16,447 nucleotides of DNA, taken from positions 1 to 16,447 of the forward strand of contig JAIXUR010000505.1 in the NCBI GenBank assembly GCA_027483425.1. The letters are read 5' to 3'. Shown piece by piece: positions 6,125-13,375 of this stretch. Position numbers and translations under genes: made by a program. Every line of letters starts with the position of its first letter. Position 1 is the stretch's first letter. Source of the DNA: Cyanobacteriota bacterium. GTDB lineage: Bacteria > Cyanobacteriota > Cyanobacteriia > Phormidesmidales > Phormidesmidaceae. A model generated the notes under the pieces. That model worked only from the letters and a program-made list of their open reading frames with translations, was not told where the DNA came from and made no database searches.

Positions 6125-6290
6125 AAAGCGAGAGTCTTGCAATTTTGGATTTTGGATTTGTCTGGCAGGCCTAACCCAAGCAGTTTAATTGTAGCGAGTG
6201 CAGATCGCCCACTACCCTGGGAGAGGGCATTGGCTATCTAGCTCGCCCCTTGGATTGACCAGGGTGATGGACAGGATTAACGAGGTTGCT

Positions 6291-7394
6291 ATGGCAGACA
6301 GTCCCCTTCGGGTTGCGGTTGTGGGTACCGGGTTTGGTCAGAAGGTACATATTCCGGGCCTCCAGGCCCACCATCGCACAGAGGTGGTGGCGGTGTACCA
6401 CCGCGATCTGGACAAAGCCAGGGCGATCGCAGCGGCCCACCACATTCCCCACGCCTGCGACAGGGTGGAGGCGATCGTGGCCCTGCCCGAGGTGCAGGCG
6501 GTGACCATCGCCACTCCCCCGTTTTTGCATTACTCCCAGGCCAAAACCGTGCTCGAAGCGGGTAAGCACCTGCTGCTAGAGAAGCCCACGGCGCTGTCGG
6601 GGGCCGAGGCCGAGGCGATCGCAGGGCTGGCCCGCCAGCGCGGCCTGATCGTCACCCTAGACTTTGAATTTCGCTTTGTGCCCGCCTGGCAGCGCCTGGC
6701 CGAACTACTGGCTGAGCACTATGTGGGCTCCCTGCGCCTGGTCAAAATCGACTGGACGGTGCCGGGCCGAGCCGACCCCAGTCGGGCCTGGAACTGGTAC
6801 TCGCGCCAAGACCAGGGGGGCGGTGCCCTGGGGGCCTTTGCCTCCCACAGCTTTGACTACATTCCCTGGCTGTTTGGCCCCATTCAGCGGCTGTGTGCCC
6901 GCCTCAGCACCGCCATTCCCCAGCGCCCCGATCCAGCCACCGGGGCACTCAAACCGGTGGATGCCGACGACACCTGTGGTCTCATGCTCGATCTCGACTC
7001 GGGTATTCCCTGCCAGGTGGCGATTAGCTCTGTGGCCTACGCGGGGCGGGGCCACTGGGTCGAGGTCTACGGCGACCAGGGCACCCTGGTGCTGGGCAGC
7101 GATCACCTCACCGACTATGTCCACGGCTTTCGGCTGTGGGGCAGCCAGGGCGGGGCACCCCTGGCGGAGCTGCCGATTCCCGACCGGCTCCAGTTTCCCG
7201 CCACCTACAGTGATGGCCGCATTGCCCCCTTTGTGCGGGTGGTCAACCACTGGGTCAACGACATCGACCGGGGGCAGGCCACGGCACCTTCGATTGAGGA
7301 TGGGGTGCGATCGCAGCATCTGATGGATCTAGCCCACCAGTCTCACCGGCAAAATACCTGGGTCGAAGTCCCTAAACCCTGGTCCCAGGGGTAG
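6291..7394 (+). CDS. Gfo/Idh/MocA family oxidoreductase
   Basis: An NAD(P)-dependent dehydrogenase of 367 residues. VAVVGTGFGQ (8-17) is the Rossmann loop, ATPPFLHY (74-81) the second nucleotide-contacting stretch and LLLEKPTA (94-101) the hallmark EKP motif whose Lys98 is catalytic. GGGALGAFASHSFDY (177-191) holds the conserved active-site His186, followed by the C-terminal alpha/beta substrate domain. Substrates in this family are sugars, inositols or, in bilin-related members, tetrapyrroles; the sequence does not say which. I chose the ATG at 6291 because GAGG lies 5 nt upstream and the motif then falls at the usual distance; the frame continues to an in-frame ATG at 6267 and beyond. It is divergent from the HlyD-like gene and lies 155 nt before the dioxygenase gene, possibly co-transcribed with it. 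Confidence 0.9.
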   Translation: MADSPLRVAVVGTGFGQKVHIPGLQAHHRTEVVAVYHRDLDKARAIAAAHHIPHACDRVEAIVALPEVQAVTIATPPFLHYSQAKTVLEAGKHLLLEKPTALSGAEAEAIAGLARQRGLIVTLDFEFRFVPAWQRLAELLAEHYVGSLRLVKIDWTVPGRADPSRAWNWYSRQDQGGGALGAFASHSFDYIPWLFGPIQRLCARLSTAIPQRPDPATGALKPVDADDTCGLMLDLDSGIPCQVAISSVAYAGRGHWVEVYGDQGTLVLGSDHLTDYVHGFRLWGSQGGAPLAELPIPDRLQFPATYSDGRIAPFVRVVNHWVNDIDRGQATAPSIEDGVRSQHLMDLAHQSHRQNTWVEVPKPWSQG

Positions 7395-7415
7395 CCAGGG
7401 CCCTGGAACCAGGGG
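7377..7415 (+). repeat. Pair of near-palindromes across the oxidoreductase stop codon
   Basis: CCCTGGTCCCAGGGG (7377-7391) and CCCTGGAACCAGGGG (7401-7415) are direct copies 24 nt apart, each nearly self-complementary, with a perfect 12-bp palindrome CCAGGGCCCTGG between them. The first overlaps the last codons and leads into the stop. They could form alternative hairpins in the mRNA. No T-run follows, so this is at best an inefficient terminator. Confidence 0.5.
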
Positions 7416-7549
7416 ATAATCCGCCCAATGTCCCAGCCATGGAGCAAGTGCCCAACGGGTAGCAAAACAGCAATCTTCTCAAAGGGGAGGCGTTGTGGGG
7501 TGGGTTTGTGTTCCAATAACAGCGAGATCACCACAGCAGTATTGCCCCT

Positions 7550-8653
7550 ATGGAGTTCAATCATCTGAGTTTTTACGTGGATGACGTGGTTCCCTGGCGC
7601 GACTGGTTCATGACCGCCTGGGGAGGGCGTTGGGCGGCTCCTGGGCCTGGCGAGCCCCAGTCTGACCACAGCGCCCTCGTGTATGTGGGCCAGGTGCCGC
7701 TGCTGATTGTGGCCGACCCGGCGGTGGTGGGGGCGTACCTCACCCAGCACCCGCCGGGCATTGGCGATGCGGCCCTGCGGGTGCTGGATCTAGCCCAAAC
7801 GCTCGATCGGGTCGTGGCCGCCGGGGGCACCGTGGTACAGCCCCTGCAAACCGATCCCTGGGGCCGGGGTCGCTGGGGACAGGTACAGGGCTGGGGCTTG
7901 CTGCGCCATACCCTAGTTGAGTCGTGGCAGCCGGAAGGGTGGATTCCCACGATCGCCCCTGGCTGCACCCCGCCGCCCCCCGCTCAGCCGGAGCTGATTA
8001 CCGCCATTGACCACGCCGTGATCAACGTGCCCGCCGGGGAGCTGAGCGCAGCGGTGGCCTGGTACGAGAACCAGCTGGGGTTTCAGCCCCGGCAGCGGTT
8101 TACCATCGATACGTCTCGGTCCGGCCTGCGCAGCCAGGTGCTCGCCCACCCCGAGGGCAAGGCCCAGATGCCCATCAATGAACCCGCCACCGACAACTCC
8201 CAGGTGCAGGAATATTTGCACTACAACAGGGGCTGTGGCATTCAGCATGTGGCGCTGCACACCCAGGATATTTTGCAGACGGTGGCCCATCTGCGGGCTA
8301 AGGGGGTACGCTTTTTGCCGGTGCCCCCCAGCTACTACGAGACCCTGCGCGATCGCCCCGGTTACCAGGCCCAGGGGGACAACCCTTCGGAGTGGCTGCG
8401 CCAGCGCGAAGCGGCCATTGCCCAACTACAAATTTTGGTCGATTGGGAGCCCAATCTGCCCCAGGCTCGGCTGCTGCAAACCTTTACTCAGCCATTTCTG
8501 ACGGTGCCGACGGTATTTTTTGAGCTGATTCAGCGCCAGGTGGTGTGGGTCAACGACGGCGTTGCCCAAGCCCAGGGGTTTGGGGAGCGCAACTTTCAGG
8601 CGCTGTTTGAGGCGATCGAGCGCGAGCAGATGAAGCGGGGTAGCGTGACCTAG
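7550..8653 (+). CDS. hppD: 4-hydroxyphenylpyruvate dioxygenase (HPPD)
   Basis: A non-haem Fe(II) enzyme converting 4-hydroxyphenylpyruvate to homogentisate, the head-group precursor of tocopherol in cyanobacteria. It has two vicinal-oxygen-chelate domains. The N-terminal one (about 1-125) lacks metal ligands. The C-terminal one has the 2-His-1-Glu set His155 (AIDHAVINV), His233 (GIQHVALH) and Glu325 (FFELIQR). PINEPA (208-213) and GFGERNFQALFEAIE (343-357) match the substrate-site and lid-helix region of the family. At 367 residues it is of normal size. The N-terminal domain is divergent, as in other cyanobacterial HPPDs, so a related alpha-keto-acid dioxygenase such as a hydroxymandelate synthase is a minor alternative. 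The start is the first ATG before conserved sequence; no clear ribosome site. It follows the Gfo/Idh/MocA gene on the same strand. Confidence 0.85.
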   Translation: MEFNHLSFYVDDVVPWRDWFMTAWGGRWAAPGPGEPQSDHSALVYVGQVPLLIVADPAVVGAYLTQHPPGIGDAALRVLDLAQTLDRVVAAGGTVVQPLQTDPWGRGRWGQVQGWGLLRHTLVESWQPEGWIPTIAPGCTPPPPAQPELITAIDHAVINVPAGELSAAVAWYENQLGFQPRQRFTIDTSRSGLRSQVLAHPEGKAQMPINEPATDNSQVQEYLHYNRGCGIQHVALHTQDILQTVAHLRAKGVRFLPVPPSYYETLRDRPGYQAQGDNPSEWLRQREAAIAQLQILVDWEPNLPQARLLQTFTQPFLTVPTVFFELIQRQVVWVNDGVAQAQGFGERNFQALFEAIEREQMKRGSVT

Positions 8654-8735
8654 GCTGCGGGGCAGGGGCTAGGAGAAAAAGGCAAAATTCAAAGGGCTAA
8701 GGAACCATCTCGACGCCCTCTGCGACGAGTCTGGA

Positions 8736-8778
8736 CTAGGAGACCTCGGAGGTTTTCAAAACCTCCGAGGTCTCCTAG
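8736..8778. terminator. Perfect 43-nt palindrome between convergent genes
   Basis: Two 21-nt arms flank a single central C and are exactly complementary: CTAGGAGACCTCGGAGG plus TTTT, then AAAA plus CCTCCGAGGTCTCCTAG. The right arm contains the TAG stop of the minus-strand CPP1-like gene. Lying between the convergent dioxygenase and CPP1-like genes, with A/T tracts near the tip, it should stop transcription from both sides. It also looks like a genomic repeat unit. Confidence 0.75.
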
Positions 8779-9383
8779 CGCAGAAAGCTGCTCACTGTCC
8801 ACAGGGACAGACAGGTGAGTGCCGCCGCAATGGCGTCGGGGCTAGCCCAGGCAAACTGGGCCCCCTGGGGAATCAACAACTGCCCCACGGTAAGTCCCAG
8901 GGCCAACCCGGCGGCCAGACCGGCGATGGTGAGCAACACCGATCGCCAAAACTTGTTTTCTTTGCGGTTGAGGAAGTAGATGGCGGCCCCAATGGCCACG
9001 GCTAGGGCCAGGGAAGGGGCGGCAAAGCCCAGCAAAGCCAACCCGCCATAGGTGACCGAGGGCCAGAGCACATCGTCACGGCTGGGGGTGTCGACTAGGC
9101 CATTGAGCCAGTCAGGGCGGGGGAGGGATGGGGCGGCCTTGGGGGAGGGCAGGGTTTCGGGCAGGTTTTCGGCAAATCGAATGCGATCGGGCACTTTGAT
9201 TTTGCCCTCCTGGCGCAGCCGCAGCCGCTCCATCAAAATGGCGTCGTAGGCCGCTTCGACGGCGGCCTGCTGTTTGGGTTCTTCAATATATTGATGGACG
9301 AGGCGATCGCGGGCCTCCTGAATTTCTTCAAAGGTCGAGGCTTCGGTGATCCCCAGCAGTTCGTACGAATTTTTATCGCTCAT
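8775..9383 (-). CDS. CPP1-like, DnaJ-related membrane protein
   Basis: A 202-residue protein of the CPP1-like (DUF3353) family. In plants the relative CPP1 is a chaperone-like factor for the chlorophyll enzyme POR; the cyanobacterial role is less clear. Residues 5-60 are J-domain-like (YELLGITEASTFEEIQEARDRLV ... AAYDAILMERL) but lack the HPD tripeptide, so the protein should not stimulate Hsp70 in the usual way. A Pro-rich linker (75-100) precedes three hydrophobic segments at about 109-137, 147-171 and 183-200, so the C-terminus sits in a membrane, probably thylakoid or plasma membrane. I chose the ATG at 9381-9383 because GGAG lies 8 nt upstream; the TTG two codons earlier is too close to that site. 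It is divergent from the antiporter gene. Confidence 0.88.
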   Translation of the reverse strand: MSDKNSYELLGITEASTFEEIQEARDRLVHQYIEEPKQQAAVEAAYDAILMERLRLRQEGKIKVPDRIRFAENLPETLPSPKAAPSLPRPDWLNGLVDTPSRDDVLWPSVTYGGLALLGFAAPSLALAVAIGAAIYFLNRKENKFWRSVLLTIAGLAAGLALGLTVGQLLIPQGAQFAWASPDAIAAALTCLSLWTVSSFLR

Positions 9384-9533
9384 CTGCAAAACTCCAAGCC
9401 CTCAGACGACTTGACAACAACGGCCCAAATCGATCATCCCAAGCCAGATGACGATAGCTTAAACCCATGCTTAGACCCAGTGTAACCAGCCATCCCGCAA
9501 ATAGGGAACATCGGCTCCGGCGAAGCACAGCTC

Positions 9534-9555
9534 CCAGGCCTATCTTACGGCCTGG
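9534..9555 (+). promoter_or_regulatory. Hairpin in the antiporter leader
   Basis: CCAGGCC (9534-9540) and GGCCTGG (9549-9555) form a perfect 7-bp stem with an 8-nt loop, about 100 nt before the antiporter ATG. Downstream, GGGG and CCCC tracts around 9560 and 9580 could form a second stem across an A/T-rich stretch. The leader could therefore be structured, but no known riboswitch consensus was recognised. A TTGACA at 9411-9416 is a candidate -35 for this gene. Confidence 0.3.
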
Positions 9556-9651
9556 ACGGGGCCGCGCAATTTTTGTTTCCCCAGCCAGGGACTCGATTCA
9601 CCCCTAGGATGGGGGATAGTTTCAGGGTTTGTCTGACCCCAGAGGTACAGA

Positions 9652-11286
9652 ATGGGTACAACGTTGATAGGGGTTTGGGGCCTGGCTCAACTGTCGCCAG
9701 CCGTAGCCCTACCCGGCCAACCCGCCACCAGCGGCAATGTCACTGGGTTGGTCGACACCCTGATTGTGCTGCTGCTGGTGGCCACGGTGGTTGCCCTGAT
9801 CACCCGGCGGCTACGGATTCCCTACGTGGTGGGGCTGGTGCTGGCGGGGCTCACCGTCACCAAGTCGCTGTTGCCCCAGGCCGTGGGCCTCAACCCTGAA
9901 GTAATTCTTAACCTATTCTTGCCCATTTTGATTTTTGAGGCGGCAATCAATACCGACATTAGTCGCCTGCGCAGTACTCTTAGGCCCATTCTCCTGCTGG
10001 CGGGGCCAGGGGTGGTGCTGGCGGCGGCGATCACCGCTAGCCTCCTGCACGTCGGCCTGGGCCTGGCGATCATTACCGCTGCGGCCATCGGGGTGATTCT
10101 CACCATCACCGATACGGTGTCGGTGATTGCCGCCTTCAGGACTGTGCCGGTGCCCCCCCGGCTGGCCACCATTGTGGAGGGCGAGAGCCTCTTTAACGAC
10201 GGCATTGCCCTGGTGCTGCTGGCGATCATCACTACCATTTATGTGCAGGGGTCTTTAACGGTGTGGGAAGGGCTACAGCAGGTGGTGATTGCCTTTGTGG
10301 GCGGTGGGGCCCTGGGGCTGGGGCTGGGCTATCTGTGCGTGGGTCTGTTCCAGCAGCTGGATGATGCCCTGAGCAATATTTTGCTGACGGTGGCGGTGTC
10401 CTTGGGTACGTTTCAGATCGGCCAGGGGCTGGGGGTGTCGAGCGCGATCGCCGTGGTCATTGCCGGGCTGGTGATTGGCGAACTGGGCTTTCGCCACACC
10501 TCCGCCTCTACCAAGGTCACCCTGCTCAACTTTTGGGAATACGCTGGGTTCGGGGTCAACACCTTCATTTTTTTGCTGGTGGGTTTGGAGGTCGACCTCC
10601 AGGTGCTGCTCCAGACCATTCCGGCGGCGCTGTTCGCCATTGGGGCCTACCAGATTGGGCGCGTGGCGACGATCTACCCCCTGCTGTACTTGCTGCGGTT
10701 TTTCGATCGCCCCCTCCCCCTGCGCTGGCAGCATGTGTTGATCTTGGGCAACGTCAAGGGGTCGCTGTCCATGGCCCTGGCCCTGAGCTTGCCGGCCACG
10801 CTGCCGGGGCGATCGCAGGTGGTCGCCCTGGTCTTTAGCACGGTGCTGATTTCCCTGGTGGGCCAGGGGCTCAGCCTGCCGGTGCTGGTCAAGCGCCTGG
10901 GGCTGACGACCTCGTCGCCCACCCAGCAGCATAGGGAAACGCTCCAGCTCAACATGATTGCCGCCAAGGCCGCCCAGCAAGAACTGGCCAGCCTGCTCCA
11001 GTCGGGCAGTCTGCCCAAAAACCTCTACGAAGAGCTGTTCGCCACCTACCAGGCCCAGATCGCCACCGCCGATCGCGACCTGCGCGACCTCTACAACCAG
11101 CGCGACCTCGGCGACAGCGCCCACCTCGAAGACCAGAGCGGCCTCGATAGCCTGCGCCGCCGCCTCTACCTGGCGGAAAAAGGGGCCATCAACGACGCCC
11201 TGCGCAAGGGACTGCTGTCGGAGGAGGTGAGCCAACGCTATGTCAGCACCCTGAACGAGAAACTGCTGGCGCTCAAGGATGACTAA
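9652..11286 (+). CDS. CPA1-family Na+/H+ antiporter
   Basis: A membrane exchanger of 544 residues that expels Na+ (or K+) for H+. A hydrophobic N-terminal region is followed by about a dozen transmembrane segments from residue 32 to about 425. Family marks are FEAAINTD (95-102), TDTVSV (153-158, replacing the usual TDPV) and EGESLFNDGIALVL (176-189), with Asn182-Asp183, the ND pair typical of CPA1 carriers, in the ion site. A charged cytoplasmic tail (about 430-544) contains helical, coiled-coil-like sequence (LYNQRDLGDSAHLEDQSGLDSLRRRLYLAEKGAI), a likely regulatory part. The start at 9652 is supported by GAGG 6 nt upstream. It is convergent with a TrkA-type K+ subunit gene, another cation-homeostasis protein. 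The exact ion preference cannot be read. Confidence 0.9.
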   Translation: MGTTLIGVWGLAQLSPAVALPGQPATSGNVTGLVDTLIVLLLVATVVALITRRLRIPYVVGLVLAGLTVTKSLLPQAVGLNPEVILNLFLPILIFEAAINTDISRLRSTLRPILLLAGPGVVLAAAITASLLHVGLGLAIITAAAIGVILTITDTVSVIAAFRTVPVPPRLATIVEGESLFNDGIALVLLAIITTIYVQGSLTVWEGLQQVVIAFVGGGALGLGLGYLCVGLFQQLDDALSNILLTVAVSLGTFQIGQGLGVSSAIAVVIAGLVIGELGFRHTSASTKVTLLNFWEYAGFGVNTFIFLLVGLEVDLQVLLQTIPAALFAIGAYQIGRVATIYPLLYLLRFFDRPLPLRWQHVLILGNVKGSLSMALALSLPATLPGRSQVVALVFSTVLISLVGQGLSLPVLVKRLGLTTSSPTQQHRETLQLNMIAAKAAQQELASLLQSGSLPKNLYEELFATYQAQIATADRDLRDLYNQRDLGDSAHLEDQSGLDSLRRRLYLAEKGAINDALRKGLLSEEVSQRYVSTLNEKLLALKDD

Positions 11287-11323
11287 GGCTCACTCATTGA
11301 CAGAGAGAGCTCGAACCTGCTAC

Positions 11324-11354
11324 CTTAAGCGTAGTCATTATGACTACGCTTAAG
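11324..11354. repeat. Perfect 31-nt palindrome after the antiporter gene
   Basis: Fifteen-nt arms CTTAAGCGTAGTCAT and ATGACTACGCTTAAG flank a single T, 37 nt after the antiporter stop. No T-run follows, so it may be either a transcript-end hairpin or a dimeric protein-binding site. Up to the end of the K+ subunit gene at 11549 the remaining sequence shows no convincing gene; GCCTTCGGCCTTTTT on the minus strand (about 11485-11500) may end the K+ subunit transcript. Confidence 0.6.
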
Positions 11355-11548
11355 TGTCGTTTAGCCCATGGGGTCAAGCCATGCGTTTAGTGATTACTCG
11401 AGGATTGCGGGCGGTGAGAAGCGCCGTTGAGCGCAGCCATGCCGCCGTTGCCGAGGGCCGTCGTCTGACAGGCCGCCGCTAGTACAAAAAGGCCGAAGGC
11501 AAATCTTTCTTTGCGCCAGGTCGTCCTGGGATGTACCAGGGTGATCGC

Positions 11549-12226
11549 CTAGGCACAAAGGCCCATAAAATCCAGCATTTGTCGGACGAGCCCCGGCTTG
11601 GTGACCGCCAGAATGGTTGAGCCGCTCTCCAGCACCGTGCTGCCGTTGGGAATGGTTAAGTCTTCGTGGGGGTGGGCCTGGTAGCCAATAATCAGGGTGC
11701 CCGCCGGAAACCGTGGGTCTTGGGCAATTTCGGCCAGGGTGCGGCCCACAATGGTGCACTGCTGGGGAATCGGCAGCTTCAGCACCTCTACCTGGCCCTG
11801 CTCAAAGTGCATCATCGCCTCTACCTGGGGGTATTCAATGGCGTTGACCATGCGGTTGATGGTGAGCTCAGTGGTGCTGATGGTGTGGGTGGCCCCGGCC
11901 AATTGGTAGGGCTCGGCGAAGTCGCGATCGCTCATGCGCACCACCGTCTGGGGCACCCCGTAGTGCTTCGAGAGCGTCACGATGGCCAGGTTTAAAGCAT
12001 CTTCAGGCAGCGCCGCAATCACCGCATCGGCCTTGCGAATGCCCGCTTCTAGCAGGGTGGTGGTGTTCACAGCGCTGCCCTCAAAGGCCATTACCCCAAT
12101 TTTTTCGCGGGCATGCTGGCAGGCCAGCGGATCGGTATCCACCACCGCCACGGTGTGCCCCTCATAGAGCAGGGTTTTGGCCAGATCGAGACCCAGCATG
12201 CCAGCACCGGCAATTAGAACGTACAT
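11549..12226 (-). CDS. TrkA/Ktr-type K+ uptake regulatory subunit (RCK domain)
   Basis: A cytoplasmic NAD(H)/nucleotide-binding gating ring subunit for a Trk/Ktr-type K+ transporter, 225 residues and thus of KtrA size (one RCK_N and one RCK_C). MYVLIAGAGMLG (1-12) carries the GxGxxG loop, and VVDTD (28-32) ends the second strand with the acidic residue that binds the ribose. A second conserved stretch is ADAVIAALPEDALNL (66-80). The RCK_C/TrkA_C domain spans about 141-225. No TrkH/KtrB pore gene is in the window, so the partner is encoded elsewhere. AAGGA 10 nt upstream may serve as a somewhat distant ribosome site for the ATG at 12226. It is convergent with the antiporter and divergent from the following SDR gene. 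Confidence 0.88.
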   Translation of the reverse strand: MYVLIAGAGMLGLDLAKTLLYEGHTVAVVDTDPLACQHAREKIGVMAFEGSAVNTTTLLEAGIRKADAVIAALPEDALNLAIVTLSKHYGVPQTVVRMSDRDFAEPYQLAGATHTISTTELTINRMVNAIEYPQVEAMMHFEQGQVEVLKLPIPQQCTIVGRTLAEIAQDPRFPAGTLIIGYQAHPHEDLTIPNGSTVLESGSTILAVTKPGLVRQMLDFMGLCA

Positions 12227-12363
12227 AGTTAACCCATCCTTAATGCCTAATCATCATGCTAGCTACAGACAAGAAGCCCCCAGCAGGATATATCAGTAGG
12301 TTGTAGCCTAGATCGGCTTTCTTCGTCCCTAGGGATGGGGTGAGTCATCCACCCATTGGTGCT

Positions 12364-12448
12364 GGGCAGACACACGGGTGTGCCCCTACACATCCACTCA
12401 CCCGATGTCGGGCAGACACATAGGTCTGCCCCTACACATCCACTCACC
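12364..12448 (+). repeat. Two tandem hairpin repeats of the GGGCAGACAC...GTCTGCCC type
   Basis: GGGCAGACACACGGGTGTGCCC starts at 12364 and GGGCAGACACATAGGTCTGCCC at 12410, a period of 46, both followed by CTACACATCCACTCACC. Each begins with a short hairpin. This is the form of a frequent cyanobacterial intergenic repeat (recollection, not searched). They occupy the divergent gap between the K+ subunit and the SDR gene; 12227-12363 shows nothing recognisable. Confidence 0.75.
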
Positions 12449-12476
12449 TACCCACCTACCCACTTACCCACCTACC
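12445..12476 (+). repeat. CACCTACC octamer repeated four times up to the SDR start
   Basis: CACCTACC (12445), CACCTACC (12453), CACTTACC (12461) and CACCTACC (12469) are perfect or one-off tandem copies, followed by only TCCC before the ATG at 12481. This purine-poor leader replaces any Shine-Dalgarno sequence. Slipped-strand changes in number would alter the 5' leader length. Confidence 0.85.
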
Positions 12477-12480
12477 TCCC

Positions 12481-13275
12481 ATGAAAGGACTGACTGGCAA
12501 AACCGCCCTCATCACCGGGGCCTCCTCGGGCATTGGCCAAGCGATCGCCATTCGCCTGGCTGAAGAGGGCTGCAACGTGGTGATCAATTACCGCCGCGAC
12601 AGCGATGGAGCCGAGGCCACCCGTCGTCAGGCCCTGGAAAGAGCCGACCAGGCGATCGAAGCGTTGGTGGTGAAGGGAGATGTGTCCCAGGAGGCCGATG
12701 CGATCGCCCTGGTGCAGCAGACCATCGAGCACTTTGGCCGGTTAGATATTCTGATTAACAACGCCGGGGTACAGACCGAGAGCCCCTCCGAGGCGATCGC
12801 GGTCGACAGCTTTGACTGGGTGCTGGGGGTCAACCTGCGGGGGGCCTACCTGTGCGCCCGCGAAACGATCCAGCACCTGCTAGCCCAAAACCGCCCCGGC
12901 AGCATCATCAATGTTTCCAGCGTCCACGAAATCATTCCCCGGCCCAACTACTTGAGCTACTCCATCAGCAAGGGGGGCCTAGGCAACATGACCCGCACCC
13001 TGGCCCTGGAATATGCTGCCCAGGGCATTCGGGTCAACGGGGTTGGCCCTGGGGCTACGGCTACCCCGATCAACGAGGCCTGGACCGAGGACCTGGAGAA
13101 AAAGGCCAAGGTCGAGAGCCACATTCCCATGGGTCGGGCCGGCACCAGCGCCGAAATGGCGGCGGCCGTGGCGTTTCTAGCCTCTGACGAAGCCGCCTAC
13201 ATCACCGGGCAAACCCTCTACATTGACGGCGGTCTCACCCTCTACGCCGACTTCCGCGAGGCGTGGTCGGCCTAG
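12481..13275 (+). CDS. SDR oxidoreductase, glucose 1-dehydrogenase-like
   Basis: A classical SDR of 264 residues. TGASSGIG (12-19) is the cofactor loop. Tyr37-Arg38-Arg39 (INYRR) after the second strand suits NADP(H). NNAG (93-96), Asn118, Ser147 and YSISK (Tyr160, Lys164) make the catalytic set. VGPGATATPIN (188-198), MGRAGTSAEMA (217-227) and ITGQTLYIDGGLTLY (241-255) match the family annotated as glucose 1-dehydrogenase in cyanobacteria and bacilli. The reaction would be oxidation of D-glucose or a similar sugar to the lactone in the cytoplasm; the substrate is inferred from family resemblance only. ATG at 12481 fits the conserved MKGLTGK beginning. It shows little identity with the cassette-region SDR outside the motifs and is GC-rich like the core genes. 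Confidence 0.9.
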   Translation: MKGLTGKTALITGASSGIGQAIAIRLAEEGCNVVINYRRDSDGAEATRRQALERADQAIEALVVKGDVSQEADAIALVQQTIEHFGRLDILINNAGVQTESPSEAIAVDSFDWVLGVNLRGAYLCARETIQHLLAQNRPGSIINVSSVHEIIPRPNYLSYSISKGGLGNMTRTLALEYAAQGIRVNGVGPGATATPINEAWTEDLEKKAKVESHIPMGRAGTSAEMAAAVAFLASDEAAYITGQTLYIDGGLTLYADFREAWSA

Positions 13276-13292
13276 GGCTTACCTGAAGAACT

Positions 13293-13344
13293 GTTACACT
13301 TCCTCAACAATCGGTATTACCCTCGACGCTCGCGATGATACGAT
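13293..13344 (+). promoter_or_regulatory. Putative psaD promoter with HLR1-like elements
   Basis: TACGAT (13339-13344) can serve as a -10 box, placing the transcript start about 25 nt before the psaD ATG. GTTACACT (13293-13300) matches seven of eight positions of the HLR1 half-site bound by RpaB, and TCAACAAT (13304-13311) matches it more loosely. The two start 11 bases apart rather than the usual 10. Their place, just upstream of the -35 region, is where RpaB activates photosystem I genes. No good -35 is visible. Confidence 0.35.
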
Positions 13345-13375
13345 GCCCATCAAATGGTTGTAGAGATAGCACTTC

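Noticed and set aside
10273..11235. Long minus-strand open frame (320 residues) under the antiporter
   Set aside because: It is antisense to a gene with clear motifs, is rich in Gln/His/Gly/Pro as expected from a reversed GC-rich frame, and has no recognisable domain.
11287..11323. A tRNA-like T-arm sequence (GAGCTCGAACC)
   Set aside because: No acceptor stem or anticodon arm can be completed around it.
11381..11482. A 33-codon frame (MRLVITRGLRAVRSAVERSH...)
   Set aside because: Short, Arg/Ala-rich and without a good ribosome site or recognisable family. Possible but not supportable.
12445..12476. Telomere-like C-rich repeat
   Set aside because: Bacterial context and only four units directly before a gene; simple slippage is sufficient.
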